From positions 248,001-312,000 of the forward strand of contig NZ_CP166866.1 of the NCBI RefSeq assembly GCF_047495555.1: a stretch of 64,000 bases of DNA, in the 5' to 3' direction. This document shows, piece after piece, positions 17,652 through 26,576 of this stretch. The stretch comes from Methanobacterium_D sp040373355. GTDB taxonomy: Archaea; Methanobacteriota; Methanobacteria; Methanobacteriales; Methanobacteriaceae. The position numbers were made by a program, and so were the translations under genes. The notes beneath the pieces are model-generated. The model was not told the origin of the DNA. It made no database searches and saw only the letters and a program-made list of their open reading frames with translations. Position 1 is the first letter of the stretch, and each line of letters opens with the position of its first letter.

Positions 17652-18053
17652 CTAACTTACGGATGCCTTCACTGCCTTATCTTGAGGGAATCCCAGAGGT
17701 GTGGTTATTATTATCTCCCCATTTTTAGGTCTTATAATTATTTCACCCTCATCAATTACTTTTGTATGAACTGCGACTGCACCATTTCGAATATAACTTG
17801 ACATATCTATACCATTAACTGTTACCTTTTGTAAGCCCGCAACTGGAATCAAATAATATTCAGAAGGCCCACTACTTTGCTGTGATACTTCGGGTTTTCC
17901 AGAAACAGATTGAGTCTGATCAGCAGCGCTAAAACTACTTGTTACAATTAAAAATATGAGAATAGTAAATATAATATCAATAAAGGGAACCATGTTGAAT
18001 CGAGGATTGTTGTCCCTTAATTTATTTCTGTATTTTCCGACATCAAGAGTCAT
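17652..18053 (-). CDS. ExbD/TolR-type biopolymer transport protein
   Basis: A 133-residue protein with a short cytoplasmic N-terminus, one transmembrane helix (about residues 23-42, VPFIDIIFTILIFLIVTSSF) containing the conserved membrane aspartate, and an extracytoplasmic domain. With the upstream ExbB-like channel it should form an ion-driven motor. No TonB, TolA or flagellar gene is nearby, so the driven partner is unknown. It starts 12 bases after the ExbB-like gene, forming a two-gene operon. Confidence 0.88.
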   Translation of the reverse strand: MTLDVGKYRNKLRDNNPRFNMVPFIDIIFTILIFLIVTSSFSAADQTQSVSGKPEVSQQSSGPSEYYLIPVAGLQKVTVNGIDMSSYIRNGAVAVHTKVIDEGEIIIRPKNGEIIITTPLGFPQDKAVKASVS

Positions 18054-18065
18054 TAGATAACTTCC

Positions 18066-18905
18066 TTATTGCATTAATTTACTTTCTACAATCTCTGCTT
18101 TGGTATTGCATTTTTCCATAAGGATATTAGGAATACTTTTTTCAAGCATGCTTGGTTTGAAACCTACCAAAATATTTGCATCGCCTTCATGGATTTCTTT
18201 AACTTTAACAATCCCTTCTGCCTCTCGAAGTGCTTCAACTGCAACTTCAGGATCAACTGCAACTTTTATTCTCATTACTGCAGATCTCCAGTTAGTCATC
18301 TTCTTTGCAATTTCTATTTTATCCATTTCATTTTCAATCCTACCGGTTATGTATGAATGGAGAGGAAATAATGCAATTGCAACTGCTAGTCCTGCAATTG
18401 TAGTAATTAATGCTATATATATCCCTCCAGCCATTCCTGTAGGGTCAGCACCTAATCCAAGTGCTTTGAATGTGTACCACATACCAAGAACTGTCCCTAT
18501 TAGTCCTAAAAGAGGTGCAACTTCAATTACCATCTTAATAGTACTTAATCCCTTGGTCATTCTTCCCATTTCTACAATAAAGACACGTTCCATGGCATCT
18601 TCCACTTCAATCTTATTCCTGTATCCTATTTTTAACGCTTCAGTAAATATCTTTGAGATAGGGTTTTGATATTTTCCAATAGAGCGAAGTGCTTCAAGAG
18701 AACCTCCTTTCTGCATAGCTTCATTTACCGTTCCCATAATTACGGGAGGAGATACTTGAGAAATTTTACGCAAGTATAATATTTTCTCAGTAGATGCTAA
18801 AAGACCATATAAACCGATAATTGTAATAATATATGTTATGGCGCCTCCACTTTTAAACATTTCAAGTATTGTACCAAAAGTAGTAATAAAAAATTCGTAG
18901 ATCAT
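18066..18905 (-). CDS. ExbB/TolQ/MotA-family proton channel with an extra C-terminal domain
   Basis: A 279-residue protein. Hydrophobic segments lie near residues 21-42, 125-148 and 160-182; the latter two are the conserved MotA/ExbB pair (PLLGLIGTVLGMWYTF and IYIALITTIAGLAVAIALF). After ~207 there are some 70 extra residues with a beta-alpha-beta-beta-alpha-beta pattern, resembling a ferredoxin-like fold and not part of typical ExbB. It is operonic with the ExbD-like gene. GGGGAC precedes the ATG, somewhat distant. Confidence 0.88.
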   Translation of the reverse strand: MIYEFFITTFGTILEMFKSGGAITYIITIIGLYGLLASTEKILYLRKISQVSPPVIMGTVNEAMQKGGSLEALRSIGKYQNPISKIFTEALKIGYRNKIEVEDAMERVFIVEMGRMTKGLSTIKMVIEVAPLLGLIGTVLGMWYTFKALGLGADPTGMAGGIYIALITTIAGLAVAIALFPLHSYITGRIENEMDKIEIAKKMTNWRSAVMRIKVAVDPEVAVEALREAEGIVKVKEIHEGDANILVGFKPSMLEKSIPNILMEKCNTKAEIVESKLMQ

Positions 18906-18975
18906 TTTTCTTAGTCCCCTGCTGGTTTAATGAATATCTGTTTAACACTGTAGCTCATTTTCTGATTTTTAGTGA

Positions 18976-19584
18976 TTATCTCTTTTTCTTAACTGTTGCC
19001 CATGATTTTCTTACAAAATCAGGCATGTTTTCATAGGAAAACCTGTTTAAAAAGGCAATTGTTTTTGGATCACTAGGGTATCCAGATCCTATATCTTTAT
19101 ATTCCTTTTTCAGTTTTTCAATTTCCATATCCCGTTCAACTTTGGCAACAATAGATGCTGCTGCAACAATCTGGTATTTATCTTCCGCCTTATGTTCAGC
19201 TATAACTTTAAGACCATCTCTAAAATTCTCCATTTCCTCGCAAAATCTCTGAGGTTTAACATCGAGACAATCTATATAAGCAACATCACAATTAGATAGA
19301 CCAATTACTTTTTTAATGGCAATTTTTTCTATCTCATTTAAATTGATACCTTTAGCTCTTAAATTGTCAATGTCCTTGGCCTGTATATGAACAGTATGGC
19401 ATTCTGCAATCTTATTTATCCTTCTGGACATTACCTTTCTCCTTCCAGGAGTCAACCTTTTAGAATCCTTTAACTGGAATTTTTCAAGTTTTTCCAGCTT
19501 TTCTTCTTCAATTGTAACTCCACATACTACAAGAGGACCTATAACTGGGCCTCTCCCCGCCTCATCTATGCCTACTATTTTCAT
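18976..19584 (-). CDS. rnhB: Ribonuclease HII
   Basis: A 202-residue enzyme that cuts RNA in RNA-DNA hybrids and at embedded ribonucleotides. The N-terminal GIDEAGRGPVIGPLV contains the catalytic D-E pair. The other acidic residues sit in AYIDCLDV and in the AAASIVAKVERD region, where the family has its fourth carboxylate. Length is typical for archaeal RNase HII. CAGGATAAC precedes the ATG. Confidence 0.95.
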   Translation of the reverse strand: MKIVGIDEAGRGPVIGPLVVCGVTIEEEKLEKLEKFQLKDSKRLTPGRRKVMSRRINKIAECHTVHIQAKDIDNLRAKGINLNEIEKIAIKKVIGLSNCDVAYIDCLDVKPQRFCEEMENFRDGLKVIAEHKAEDKYQIVAAASIVAKVERDMEIEKLKKEYKDIGSGYPSDPKTIAFLNRFSYENMPDFVRKSWATVKKKR

Positions 19585-19768
19585 GTTATCCTGAGATTAA
19601 TAAGTTAAAAAAAAGTTAATGTTTTTAATTTAAAAATCTTTCCTATTTATGTAAAAATAATTAAAAATTAAATTTTAGAAAAAATTCTTTTAGATATATT
19701 ATTGATAAAAAGAAATATAAATCAAATATATTTTATTTTAATATTTGATTTAATGTATTAGCTAATCC

Positions 19769-19838
19769 TTCCGCAGCGAAAAAATTTTATATTTTTGAGC
19801 GAGGACTTTTTGATCAATCCTTTTTCTTTAGAAAAAGG
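19769..19838 (-). repeat. Hairpin element between mreB and rnhB
   Basis: A perfect 8-bp inverted repeat CCTTTTTC/GAAAAAGG at 19819-19838 with a 4-base loop. On the minus strand it is followed by ATTGATCAAAAAG, then an imperfect CAAAAAT...ATTTTTTCG pair, then TTCGCTGCGGAA. The AAGG-WTTGATCAAAA segment recurs beside the tRNA-Ser hairpin (54494-54520), and TTCGCTGCGGAA recurs at 11231-11242. It could also terminate mreB transcription. Confidence 0.65.
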
Positions 19839-19843
19839 TTGTA

Positions 19844-20917
19844 TTATTTCATTGCTTTAAGACGTACTTCAGGTTCAAGTGCCCTTGGTTCTGCAGCCAC
19901 AATTGCAGCACCTTTTGCAACTACTGTCATAGGATCATCTGAGATTTCAACAGGAATTCCTACTTCTTCAAAGATTCTTTCTTTAAGTCCTCTAAGTTGT
20001 GATGTTCCACCTACAACTACAGTTTCCCTGTAAACACCAGATATAAGTTCAGGAGACATCCTTTCAAGTATAACTTTTAATGCTTCAATTAATTCCACTA
20101 CAACTGGCTCTGCTGCATCTGCAACTAATTTTGAATCCAATTCCACTTCTTTTGGTTTGTTAGTTGCCATATCTTTTCCAATTACATTAGTTTTTGTAAT
20201 TTCAATATCTGAACCAGAATGAACTATGCCTATTTCCATCTTAGCCTTTTCAGCTTCGTGAATTCCTATTTCAACATTATAAAGTTCTTTAACTTTATCT
20301 ACAATATTATCATCGATGTTGTCTCCACCGAGTCTTACTGTTTCAATATCAGTAATTCCACCAAGAGATATAACTACAATATCACTTGATCCAGCACCAA
20401 TATCAAGTACCATAGTACCAGAAGCTTCTGCAATTGGTAATCCTGCACCTATAGCTGCTGCAAGTCCCTCACTTATGACCAAAACATAGCTTGCTCCTGC
20501 TTTTCTACCAATTTCTTCAACAGCATTCTTTTCTACTTCAGAGGCATCTCCAGGTATACCGATAACAATTCTATCAATATGATCCATAGATTCTCCTGCT
20601 CCTTTATCCATAGCATAAATTAAAAGTGCTTCAGCTTGTGCAACACTTTCTATGACTCCTTTTCTAAGTGGTCTTACTGCTATAATATCTTCAGGAGTCC
20701 TTCCAAGCATTGATTTTGCGTCGTTACCTACTGCAAGAACATATGATGGATCTTCCTTTTTAACTGCAACTACAGATGGTATTTTATAAAGGTCAAATTT
20801 ATCTCCTGATGGTTTTGCAACAACAGTGTTAAGAGTACCCAAATCAATTCCAAGTGTATTAGTCATTCCTTCCTTTTTAACTTCCTCTTCTTCTTTCTTT
20901 CTTCCAAAAAGATTCAT
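19844..20917 (-). CDS. mreB: MreB-like actin (rod-shape determining protein)
   Basis: A 357-residue actin/Hsp70-superfamily ATPase. The phosphate-1 loop GIDLGTLNTVV, phosphate-2 loop VLDIGAGSSDIVVIS, adenosine motif VVGGTSQLRGL and GIPGDASEVEKNAVEE region all match MreB. The first ~18 residues (MNLFGRKKEEEE...) are a charged extension. In pseudomurein-walled rods MreB probably positions wall synthesis. It starts one base before the end of the upstream partner gene, with GAGG as its ribosome-binding site inside that gene, so expression is coupled. Confidence 0.92.
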   Translation of the reverse strand: MNLFGRKKEEEEVKKEGMTNTLGIDLGTLNTVVAKPSGDKFDLYKIPSVVAVKKEDPSYVLAVGNDAKSMLGRTPEDIIAVRPLRKGVIESVAQAEALLIYAMDKGAGESMDHIDRIVIGIPGDASEVEKNAVEEIGRKAGASYVLVISEGLAAAIGAGLPIAEASGTMVLDIGAGSSDIVVISLGGITDIETVRLGGDNIDDNIVDKVKELYNVEIGIHEAEKAKMEIGIVHSGSDIEITKTNVIGKDMATNKPKEVELDSKLVADAAEPVVVELIEALKVILERMSPELISGVYRETVVVGGTSQLRGLKERIFEEVGIPVEISDDPMTVVAKGAAIVAAEPRALEPEVRLKAMK

Positions 20918-20918
20918 T

Positions 20919-21548
20919 TTATTCCTCCTTTAAAATGTCTTTAAATCTTATAACAAATATTTTATCAGTTTTAGCAATTTCTTTAATTTCGGCCATATAT
21001 TGTTCCTCAGTAGATATTAAAATTGTAGATAATGCAACGTCGGCCATTTTAAATAGCGGATCGGCTATATTTCGAACAAATCGGGGCATCCACCGAGTTA
21101 TGTAAACATCAGATTCTATAAATCCTGTTGTTTTATCTTCTAAAAGAAAAGATGCTTTTACTGTACTCTTTTCAACATCGCCTAAAAACTTCTTAATACT
21201 ATCTTCTGGACCTACAGCAAGCATTAAATTAGATTCTTCTTTTACATAATAAGGCGCTATTTTCAAATATGCCCCGCCATTTTCTTTAGATATTAGACTT
21301 AAATTTCTAATTTTACCAGTTTCACCGTATAACATGATAAAATCAAATTTCTTAGTTACGAATGATTCTCTAGACGTTATATGCTCCCTAAAAAGTATTT
21401 TTACCCTATCCTTATTTAATATTGCTTCATAGGCAATTGTATTAACCATTTCTTCATTACCAGCTATTACACACCATATTTTATCTGAATCTTGTACTGT
21501 GGATACTTTAGCTGCCTGTCTTAAAGTCTTAATTTTATTTTCAATCAT
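20919..21548 (-). CDS. Unknown protein translationally coupled to mreB
   Basis: A 209-residue cytoplasmic protein without recognised motifs or membrane segments. It is a mixed alpha/beta sequence with alternating hydrophobic strands (IWCVIAGNEEMV, VKILFREHI, KFDFIMLYG) suggesting a Rossmann-like fold without a glycine-rich loop. It immediately precedes mreB with essentially no gap, as in other two-gene cytoskeletal units, so it may regulate or anchor MreB. That function is inferred only from position. Confidence 0.75.
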   Translation of the reverse strand: MIENKIKTLRQAAKVSTVQDSDKIWCVIAGNEEMVNTIAYEAILNKDRVKILFREHITSRESFVTKKFDFIMLYGETGKIRNLSLISKENGGAYLKIAPYYVKEESNLMLAVGPEDSIKKFLGDVEKSTVKASFLLEDKTTGFIESDVYITRWMPRFVRNIADPLFKMADVALSTILISTEEQYMAEIKEIAKTDKIFVIRFKDILKEE

Positions 21549-21935
21549 ACAATACCACGTCTTCTTTTCATGGTAACAAAGCCATTATATAATAATAATT
21601 TTTTAGTTTTTAAGAATATATTTGAATCCATCATATTTTATTATACTGATAGTAAAATAATTTACATCTTATGACAAATTATTAAATTGAATGCTTATAT
21701 AAACTTTTATAAAATAATGAAATATTAAATTGGATACATAATATAATAGTAAGATACTAAATAATTTAAAAGTATTATTCTAACAAAAAAATATTTATAA
21801 TTTTTTTGTTTTTTATTAAAAATCTAAAAACAATGCAAATAATATTATCTCTTGTATATTGATATTTTAAGTATAAATAATATAAAAACCTGATAAATTA
21901 ACTTATTTATTCAAATTTATAAATTAGTGATATCA
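21549..21935. other. Intergenic, divergent promoter region
   Basis: A ~390-base AT-rich gap between the divergent mreB operon and the phosphatidylserine decarboxylase-like gene. TATA-like stretches occur on both strands, for example AAGTATAAATAATA at about 21869-21882 for the plus-strand gene. I see no hairpin chain, tRNA or supported small frame. Confidence 0.5.
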
Positions 21936-22601
21936 ATGTTTGTAAAAGGAACTTTAAAAAAGGCAGGTGTTCTTTTAACTTTAGCAGTCTTACCATTTTT
22001 GCTCGGATACTTTTTATTAAGTTTCATTATCTTTTCAATCATCGCATTTTTAATGCAATTTTTTAGAGATCCAAAAAGGAATATACCTGAAGGTAAAGGA
22101 GTTATAGTAGCTCCTGCTGATGGAAAGGTATTAAAAGGACAAATAGACAAAATAGAGATTGTTGAATACGAAGATCATTTAATGGAACATATTCTGGAAA
22201 AAGGAGAAAAAGGAATTCGCGTAAGTACTTTCATGTCTCCATTTGATGTTCATGTTAATAGAATTCCAGTTTCAGGGAAAGTAGTGGATGCTATATACTG
22301 TCCTGGAAAATTTAAGATTGCTAAGGGAGATATTGAAAAGGTAAATGAAAAAAATCTTGTTGTAATAGATTCTGAATTCGGTAAATTTGGTGTTATCCAA
22401 ATTGCAGGGTTTATAGCAAGACGTATAGTCCAATATGTTAATGTAGGCGACGAGGTTAAAATTGGAGAAAGATTAGGGATGATTAGGTTTGGATCTCGGG
22501 TTGACCTAATATTACCTTATAAAAATTGTAAGTTACTAGTAAAAGAGGGAGACAAACCTGTAGCCGCAGAAACCATAATGGCAAAAATGGCAAAAGACTA
22601 G
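21936..22601 (+). CDS. asd: Archaetidylserine (phosphatidylserine) decarboxylase
   Basis: A 221-residue proenzyme that decarboxylates the serine head group of archaetidylserine to give archaetidylethanolamine. A hydrophobic N-terminal hairpin (~8-40) is followed by FRDPKRNIP, VAPADGKV, STFMSPFDVHVNRIPVSG and a self-cleavage site GS in RFGSRVDLILP, where the serine becomes the pyruvoyl group. The ATG at 21936 is preferred over an in-frame GTG at 21927 because AGTGAT serves as its ribosome-binding site. The next gene makes the substrate. Confidence 0.93.
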   Translation: MFVKGTLKKAGVLLTLAVLPFLLGYFLLSFIIFSIIAFLMQFFRDPKRNIPEGKGVIVAPADGKVLKGQIDKIEIVEYEDHLMEHILEKGEKGIRVSTFMSPFDVHVNRIPVSGKVVDAIYCPGKFKIAKGDIEKVNEKNLVVIDSEFGKFGVIQIAGFIARRIVQYVNVGDEVKIGERLGMIRFGSRVDLILPYKNCKLLVKEGDKPVAAETIMAKMAKD

Positions 22602-22736
22602 TTTTTTCTAGTGGATTCTAATATGTATTTTTTAAAATTCTTCTTTGACAAATTATTTTTAGAAATTTCTTTAAATTTTTATACAATTCTGCATAAGTTT
22701 ATTTAGACTAATTGTCAATTATCAATCGTGATCAAT

Positions 22737-23447
22737 ATGAATATTAGATCGTATACATCCATAGCAGATTTAGTTTCAATAGCAAACGCATCTTCAGGTT
22801 TTTTATCAATAATAATGATAACAATGGGTAATTTTGCCCTTGCAGCTAAATTTATGCTGCTTGCAGTTATTTTTAATGCGATGGATGGTTGGGTAGCTAG
22901 GAAATTAAATAGAGAAGATGAAGTAGGCTTTGGTAAAAATATTGATTCTTTATCAGACATCATATCTTTTGGAGTAGCTCCAGGTATGCTTTTATATTCA
23001 ACAACTATGAACTTTGGAATACCTTATTTTGGTATTATAATATCACTCTTAATAGTTATTTGTGGAATATTAAGACTCTCCAGATTTAATGTAATTACAG
23101 ATCTTTCTGATGAGAAGTTTATTGGACTTCCTATTCCTTCAACTGCACTAATACTGGGATCATTCTATCTTTCAGGACTTTATAACAGTGATTTAGCTCT
23201 TTTTATCATGATGATAGTTTCATTGTTGATGATAAGTACTATAGAATATCCAAAATTCAGAGGAATTAAAACGTTAGTTGTTGGGGGCATATTAATTATT
23301 ACGGCACTTTTACCTCAAAGCATTTCATCAATTATAGCAAATTTTCCCACAAAGCTTTTATTTATCCTTATGCTACTATACTTATTAGCTATACCAATAA
23401 TAGATTTATACACCAGATTCCTAAAAAGTGGTCCACATGTTAGATAA
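22737..23447 (+). CDS. pssA: Archaetidylserine synthase (CDP-alcohol phosphatidyltransferase)
   Basis: A 236-residue integral membrane enzyme that transfers serine onto CDP-archaeol. The CDP-alcohol phosphotransferase motif is seen as DGWVARKLNREDEVGFGK followed by NIDSLSD, giving D-G-x2-A-R-x8-G-x3-D-x3-D. About six to eight hydrophobic helices follow. The start at 22737 follows GTGATCA; an in-frame GTG at 22728 is part of that site. It pairs with the decarboxylase gene upstream and overlaps the DUF515 gene downstream by 11 bases. Confidence 0.92.
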   Translation: MNIRSYTSIADLVSIANASSGFLSIIMITMGNFALAAKFMLLAVIFNAMDGWVARKLNREDEVGFGKNIDSLSDIISFGVAPGMLLYSTTMNFGIPYFGIIISLLIVICGILRLSRFNVITDLSDEKFIGLPIPSTALILGSFYLSGLYNSDLALFIMMIVSLLMISTIEYPKFRGIKTLVVGGILIITALLPQSISSIIANFPTKLLFILMLLYLLAIPIIDLYTRFLKSGPHVR

Positions 23448-24762
23448 AATAAGAGGAAAAAAAGAGGAAGAAGATAAGGATAAACCTGATCTTCGAGGAA
23501 ATAATAAAAAGAAGAGTAGCTCTGATATAGGAGGGCGTCTTAAGGGTATGGTAAATAGAGTATCCAGAAAAAAAGACGATGATAAAAAGGATGAAATGCG
23601 ACCTCCTTCCGACAGAAAAGCACCAAGGCCAATGCCTAAACCTATAGCAAAACCGGGCGAAAGACCTCGGCTTAAACCTCCACAGAAAAAACCCGAAAGT
23701 AAAAAATCGGGAATTGGAAGTGCAGCTGCAGGCGCGGTAGGTGGTTTTGGAAGGAAAGGGCCAATTCCTGATGATGATCAAAAAACTCTCGTAGGCGCGG
23801 CAGTTTTTGGCCTCATACTGATTATACTTGTTGGAGCAGGTTATTATTTCTTAGTTTATTCACCTTATCAAGATGCGATGGGAGACGCTAAACAATCAAA
23901 GATTAATGAGGTTAAAACATACTTTAAAGGGCCATTAGCAACAGACCCTCGTGGAATAGATCTTCGACTTCAAATAGATAGCGCAGAAACGCCAGAACAA
24001 GTACTGGCAATAGATGTTCTGGGCCCCGCAACACAGGCATGGCGAGAATATCAGACCCAACAAATTGAGTCTCAAAAAGATCCTTATGGCAGAGTAATGG
24101 TTGCCTATGCTGCAAATAACCAAAAGAATATTATATTAAAAGTTTCAGATGCTCAAAAATTAGTAAATGAAGCAGATGCAAGTGTTCTATCAAATATGGA
24201 GATAAAAACTCCAGATACCGTGGCAATACCTATGATAATTTCAAGGTTACAAGCTGCTGGTGGTCTTATAAACGTTGGAAACTCAGTCGATGTATATTTA
24301 ATGAATGCTACTCCAGATAATTCTACCAATAGTAGTGTTGAAAATAATACTCCTAGTATAAGCGGTGCAACTGTTCTTGCAATTTTAAGGGCAAGAGATA
24401 GCGGAGTTATAACTGCAAATATTTCACGTACACAAGATATAGCGATTAATCAGCTAATTCAGAGTAGTTCAAGAAGCCAAGGGGCCTCTTCAGATGTTGA
24501 ACAGCTTTTAAGAGGAGCTTCAGCAAGAGTTCTTGATGATAGTGAAATTAGAAGCTTATTGGACAATTATGGTTTGAGATTATCTGACTTTGAACGACAA
24601 TCTAACCTTGGTGAACTTGATGCACAGTACTTGGTACTGCTTGAAGTTCCAAGGGAAAATGCAATATTCCTTATAAGGAATATGAATAATGTGATATTAA
24701 CAGTTCCAACTCAGCAAGCTCCAGAATGGATGATAAGAGAGCTTAGTGCAATATATGGATAA
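23437..24762 (+). CDS. DUF515 membrane protein with a basic proline-rich N-terminus
   Basis: 441 residues. Residues 1-115 are highly charged (Lys/Asp/Glu), then Pro/Lys/Arg-rich; one transmembrane helix at about 118-140 follows; the rest is extracytoplasmic and resembles the DUF515 family of methanogens. The function is unknown. The ATG at 23437 overlaps the end of pssA, with GTGGTCC upstream. It is followed by a sortase-substrate-like gene and a sortase, so a cell-envelope role is likely. The cytoplasmic tail could bind DNA, RNA or acidic proteins. Confidence 0.85.
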   Translation: MLDKIRGKKEEEDKDKPDLRGNNKKKSSSDIGGRLKGMVNRVSRKKDDDKKDEMRPPSDRKAPRPMPKPIAKPGERPRLKPPQKKPESKKSGIGSAAAGAVGGFGRKGPIPDDDQKTLVGAAVFGLILIILVGAGYYFLVYSPYQDAMGDAKQSKINEVKTYFKGPLATDPRGIDLRLQIDSAETPEQVLAIDVLGPATQAWREYQTQQIESQKDPYGRVMVAYAANNQKNIILKVSDAQKLVNEADASVLSNMEIKTPDTVAIPMIISRLQAAGGLINVGNSVDVYLMNATPDNSTNSSVENNTPSISGATVLAILRARDSGVITANISRTQDIAINQLIQSSSRSQGASSDVEQLLRGASARVLDDSEIRSLLDNYGLRLSDFERQSNLGELDAQYLVLLEVPRENAIFLIRNMNNVILTVPTQQAPEWMIRELSAIYG

Positions 24763-24811
24763 CAGGGATAAATTAGGAATCATATAAATCATATATTAAA
24801 AAGGGGATAGT

Positions 24812-25741
24812 ATGAATTTGAATAAAGTATGTATGGGACTAATAGTTTTACTAGCCTTTTTTGGCATAGCATGTGGAAATATTTCGAATAATGAAGTATA
24901 CGGAGCAGAAACGTGGATTAAGGCAAATGAAACACATGTTGGCATGAGCGGTCTTACAGCAACAATTCACGTTACAATAAAAAACAATAAAGACCATGTA
25001 CAATATTTTAAGATAAGCCACATATACAAGGGCAGTCTTGTAGGTAATGACACAATTAAATGGGTTATAGACTGGACAAATCCAAAAGCACTTAAAATGG
25101 TAGATGCTGTTTCTCCGGAATTAGGTGGAGATTATGGTTGGAAAATACAACCCGGAGAAACAAAGGAAGTATGTTTTAAGGTAAATGCAATTGGGCCTAT
25201 GGGTGAGTTTCCTTCATATATTTATAATGCCGGTGCTCAGGAAAATACATATTGGCCGTTAATACCTGATCCTGGTATATATGCATCCTGGTTCCAGCCA
25301 AATGAAATAGAAATGCTCAATCCAGATTTAGATTTAAAATGTTGGAAAGGTACATTTACTTTTCTTCTTACAAATCATGATTCCAATACAGTATCTGGAA
25401 TAATTAGAGCCCCAGTTGTCCCCACTGATTCTAAACTCACATATAGTAATCCTAAAGCAACATTTACAGATAAGGATCTTGTAATGAATGGAAAAATCGC
25501 GGCTTGGGATGTTACAATTGGTGCAGATAGTGGAGAATGGTTCACATACACATATGAATGGCCTTTAGGATCCTCAAGTTCATCCTCAGGAAAGGGAACT
25601 TATTCTTCATCAATACCTAAAAGTAACGCTACAGGTCCATCATCACTACCAACCAGAGAAACAGGGCTTCCATATGGTTTATTTGTGATTGGGGGAATAT
25701 TAGCTGCTGGAGGAGTAGTTTACTCTAAATTCATGAGATAA
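24812..25741 (+). CDS. Secreted envelope protein with a C-terminal sorting-like signal
   Basis: A 309-residue protein. An N-terminal signal peptide (~6-22) precedes a large beta-rich extracellular region, then a Ser-rich linker (SSSSSS at 254-259), LPTRETG at 279-285, a hydrophobic helix at ~288-303 and a basic tail SKFMR. This resembles a tripartite LPxTG sorting signal, although the motif is LPxxxTG. A sortase gene follows 47 bases later, so this is its probable substrate. No enzymatic motif is visible. GGGGAT precedes the ATG. Confidence 0.78.
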   Translation: MNLNKVCMGLIVLLAFFGIACGNISNNEVYGAETWIKANETHVGMSGLTATIHVTIKNNKDHVQYFKISHIYKGSLVGNDTIKWVIDWTNPKALKMVDAVSPELGGDYGWKIQPGETKEVCFKVNAIGPMGEFPSYIYNAGAQENTYWPLIPDPGIYASWFQPNEIEMLNPDLDLKCWKGTFTFLLTNHDSNTVSGIIRAPVVPTDSKLTYSNPKATFTDKDLVMNGKIAAWDVTIGADSGEWFTYTYEWPLGSSSSSSGKGTYSSSIPKSNATGPSSLPTRETGLPYGLFVIGGILAAGGVVYSKFMR

Positions 25742-25788
25742 GAAATAGGGTTAAATTACAAATACGATGAGAACTAGAAAAAATTAGT

Positions 25789-26520
25789 ATGAAATTATCT
25801 ACGGTTTTCATTTTAATAGGGATGATTATAATATCCCTCTATTTTTTAGTTGAAGTTAGTTATTATGCTGCTGCAGACACTAATATTCAAAATAACCCAA
25901 TTGATACTCCTTATTTAAAAATATCATCTATTGGGATTGATCAAAGTATTAATAATAAATCTATAGACTATGGCATATACCACGAACCAAAATCAGCTAA
26001 TCCAGGAGTAGGAACAGTTGCCTTATTTGGCCATAGAACATTCTACGGTTCTCCTTTTTTAAATCTTGATAAATTAAAACAGGGAGATAATATAATTATA
26101 TCATGGCCAGGAATAGGAAATGTTGAATATAAGGTAGTTAAATCCTATATTGTTCCTGCATCCTACAGATTACCCGTAGATCAAGGTAAAACACTATTTT
26201 TAATTACATGTTATCCTTTAGGATCCACAAAAGAGAGGTTAATTATTCAGGCAAATCAAACCAACATATATCCATTTGACTATAGTAATACTAAGACACC
26301 TCAAACCAATCAAATTCCATATTCCATTTTATTTATAAGTGCATTTTTAGGAATAGGTTTACTTTTAACCTATTTCTATCCGGTGGACAGTGATAAAATA
26401 TTTTTACTCATAGCTACAGTAGCACTTACGTTATTTCTAATTTATGCATATGTATTCCCAATTCCTCCAAATGGAATAACATCGCAATTATCGAATATTA
26501 ATGGCTGGTTTGGAATTTAA
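25789..26520 (+). CDS. Sortase-family transpeptidase
   Basis: A 243-residue protein. An N-terminal signal anchor (~5-27) is followed by the sortase domain with catalytic His82 (ALFGHRTF), Cys141 (LFLITCYPLG) and Arg150 (TKERLIIQ) in canonical order. Two more hydrophobic segments (~179-195 and ~205-223) form an unusual membrane tail. Sortases cut sorting signals and attach proteins to acceptors; pseudomurein lacks the usual pentaglycine bridge, so the acceptor is unknown. The preceding gene encodes the likely substrate. The Shine-Dalgarno is weak. Confidence 0.9.
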   Translation: MKLSTVFILIGMIIISLYFLVEVSYYAAADTNIQNNPIDTPYLKISSIGIDQSINNKSIDYGIYHEPKSANPGVGTVALFGHRTFYGSPFLNLDKLKQGDNIIISWPGIGNVEYKVVKSYIVPASYRLPVDQGKTLFLITCYPLGSTKERLIIQANQTNIYPFDYSNTKTPQTNQIPYSILFISAFLGIGLLLTYFYPVDSDKIFLLIATVALTLFLIYAYVFPIPPNGITSQLSNINGWFGI

Positions 26521-26576
26521 AAGTGTTTTAATAAAAATCAATAAATAAACTAATCTTAAAATAATTAAGTGATATC

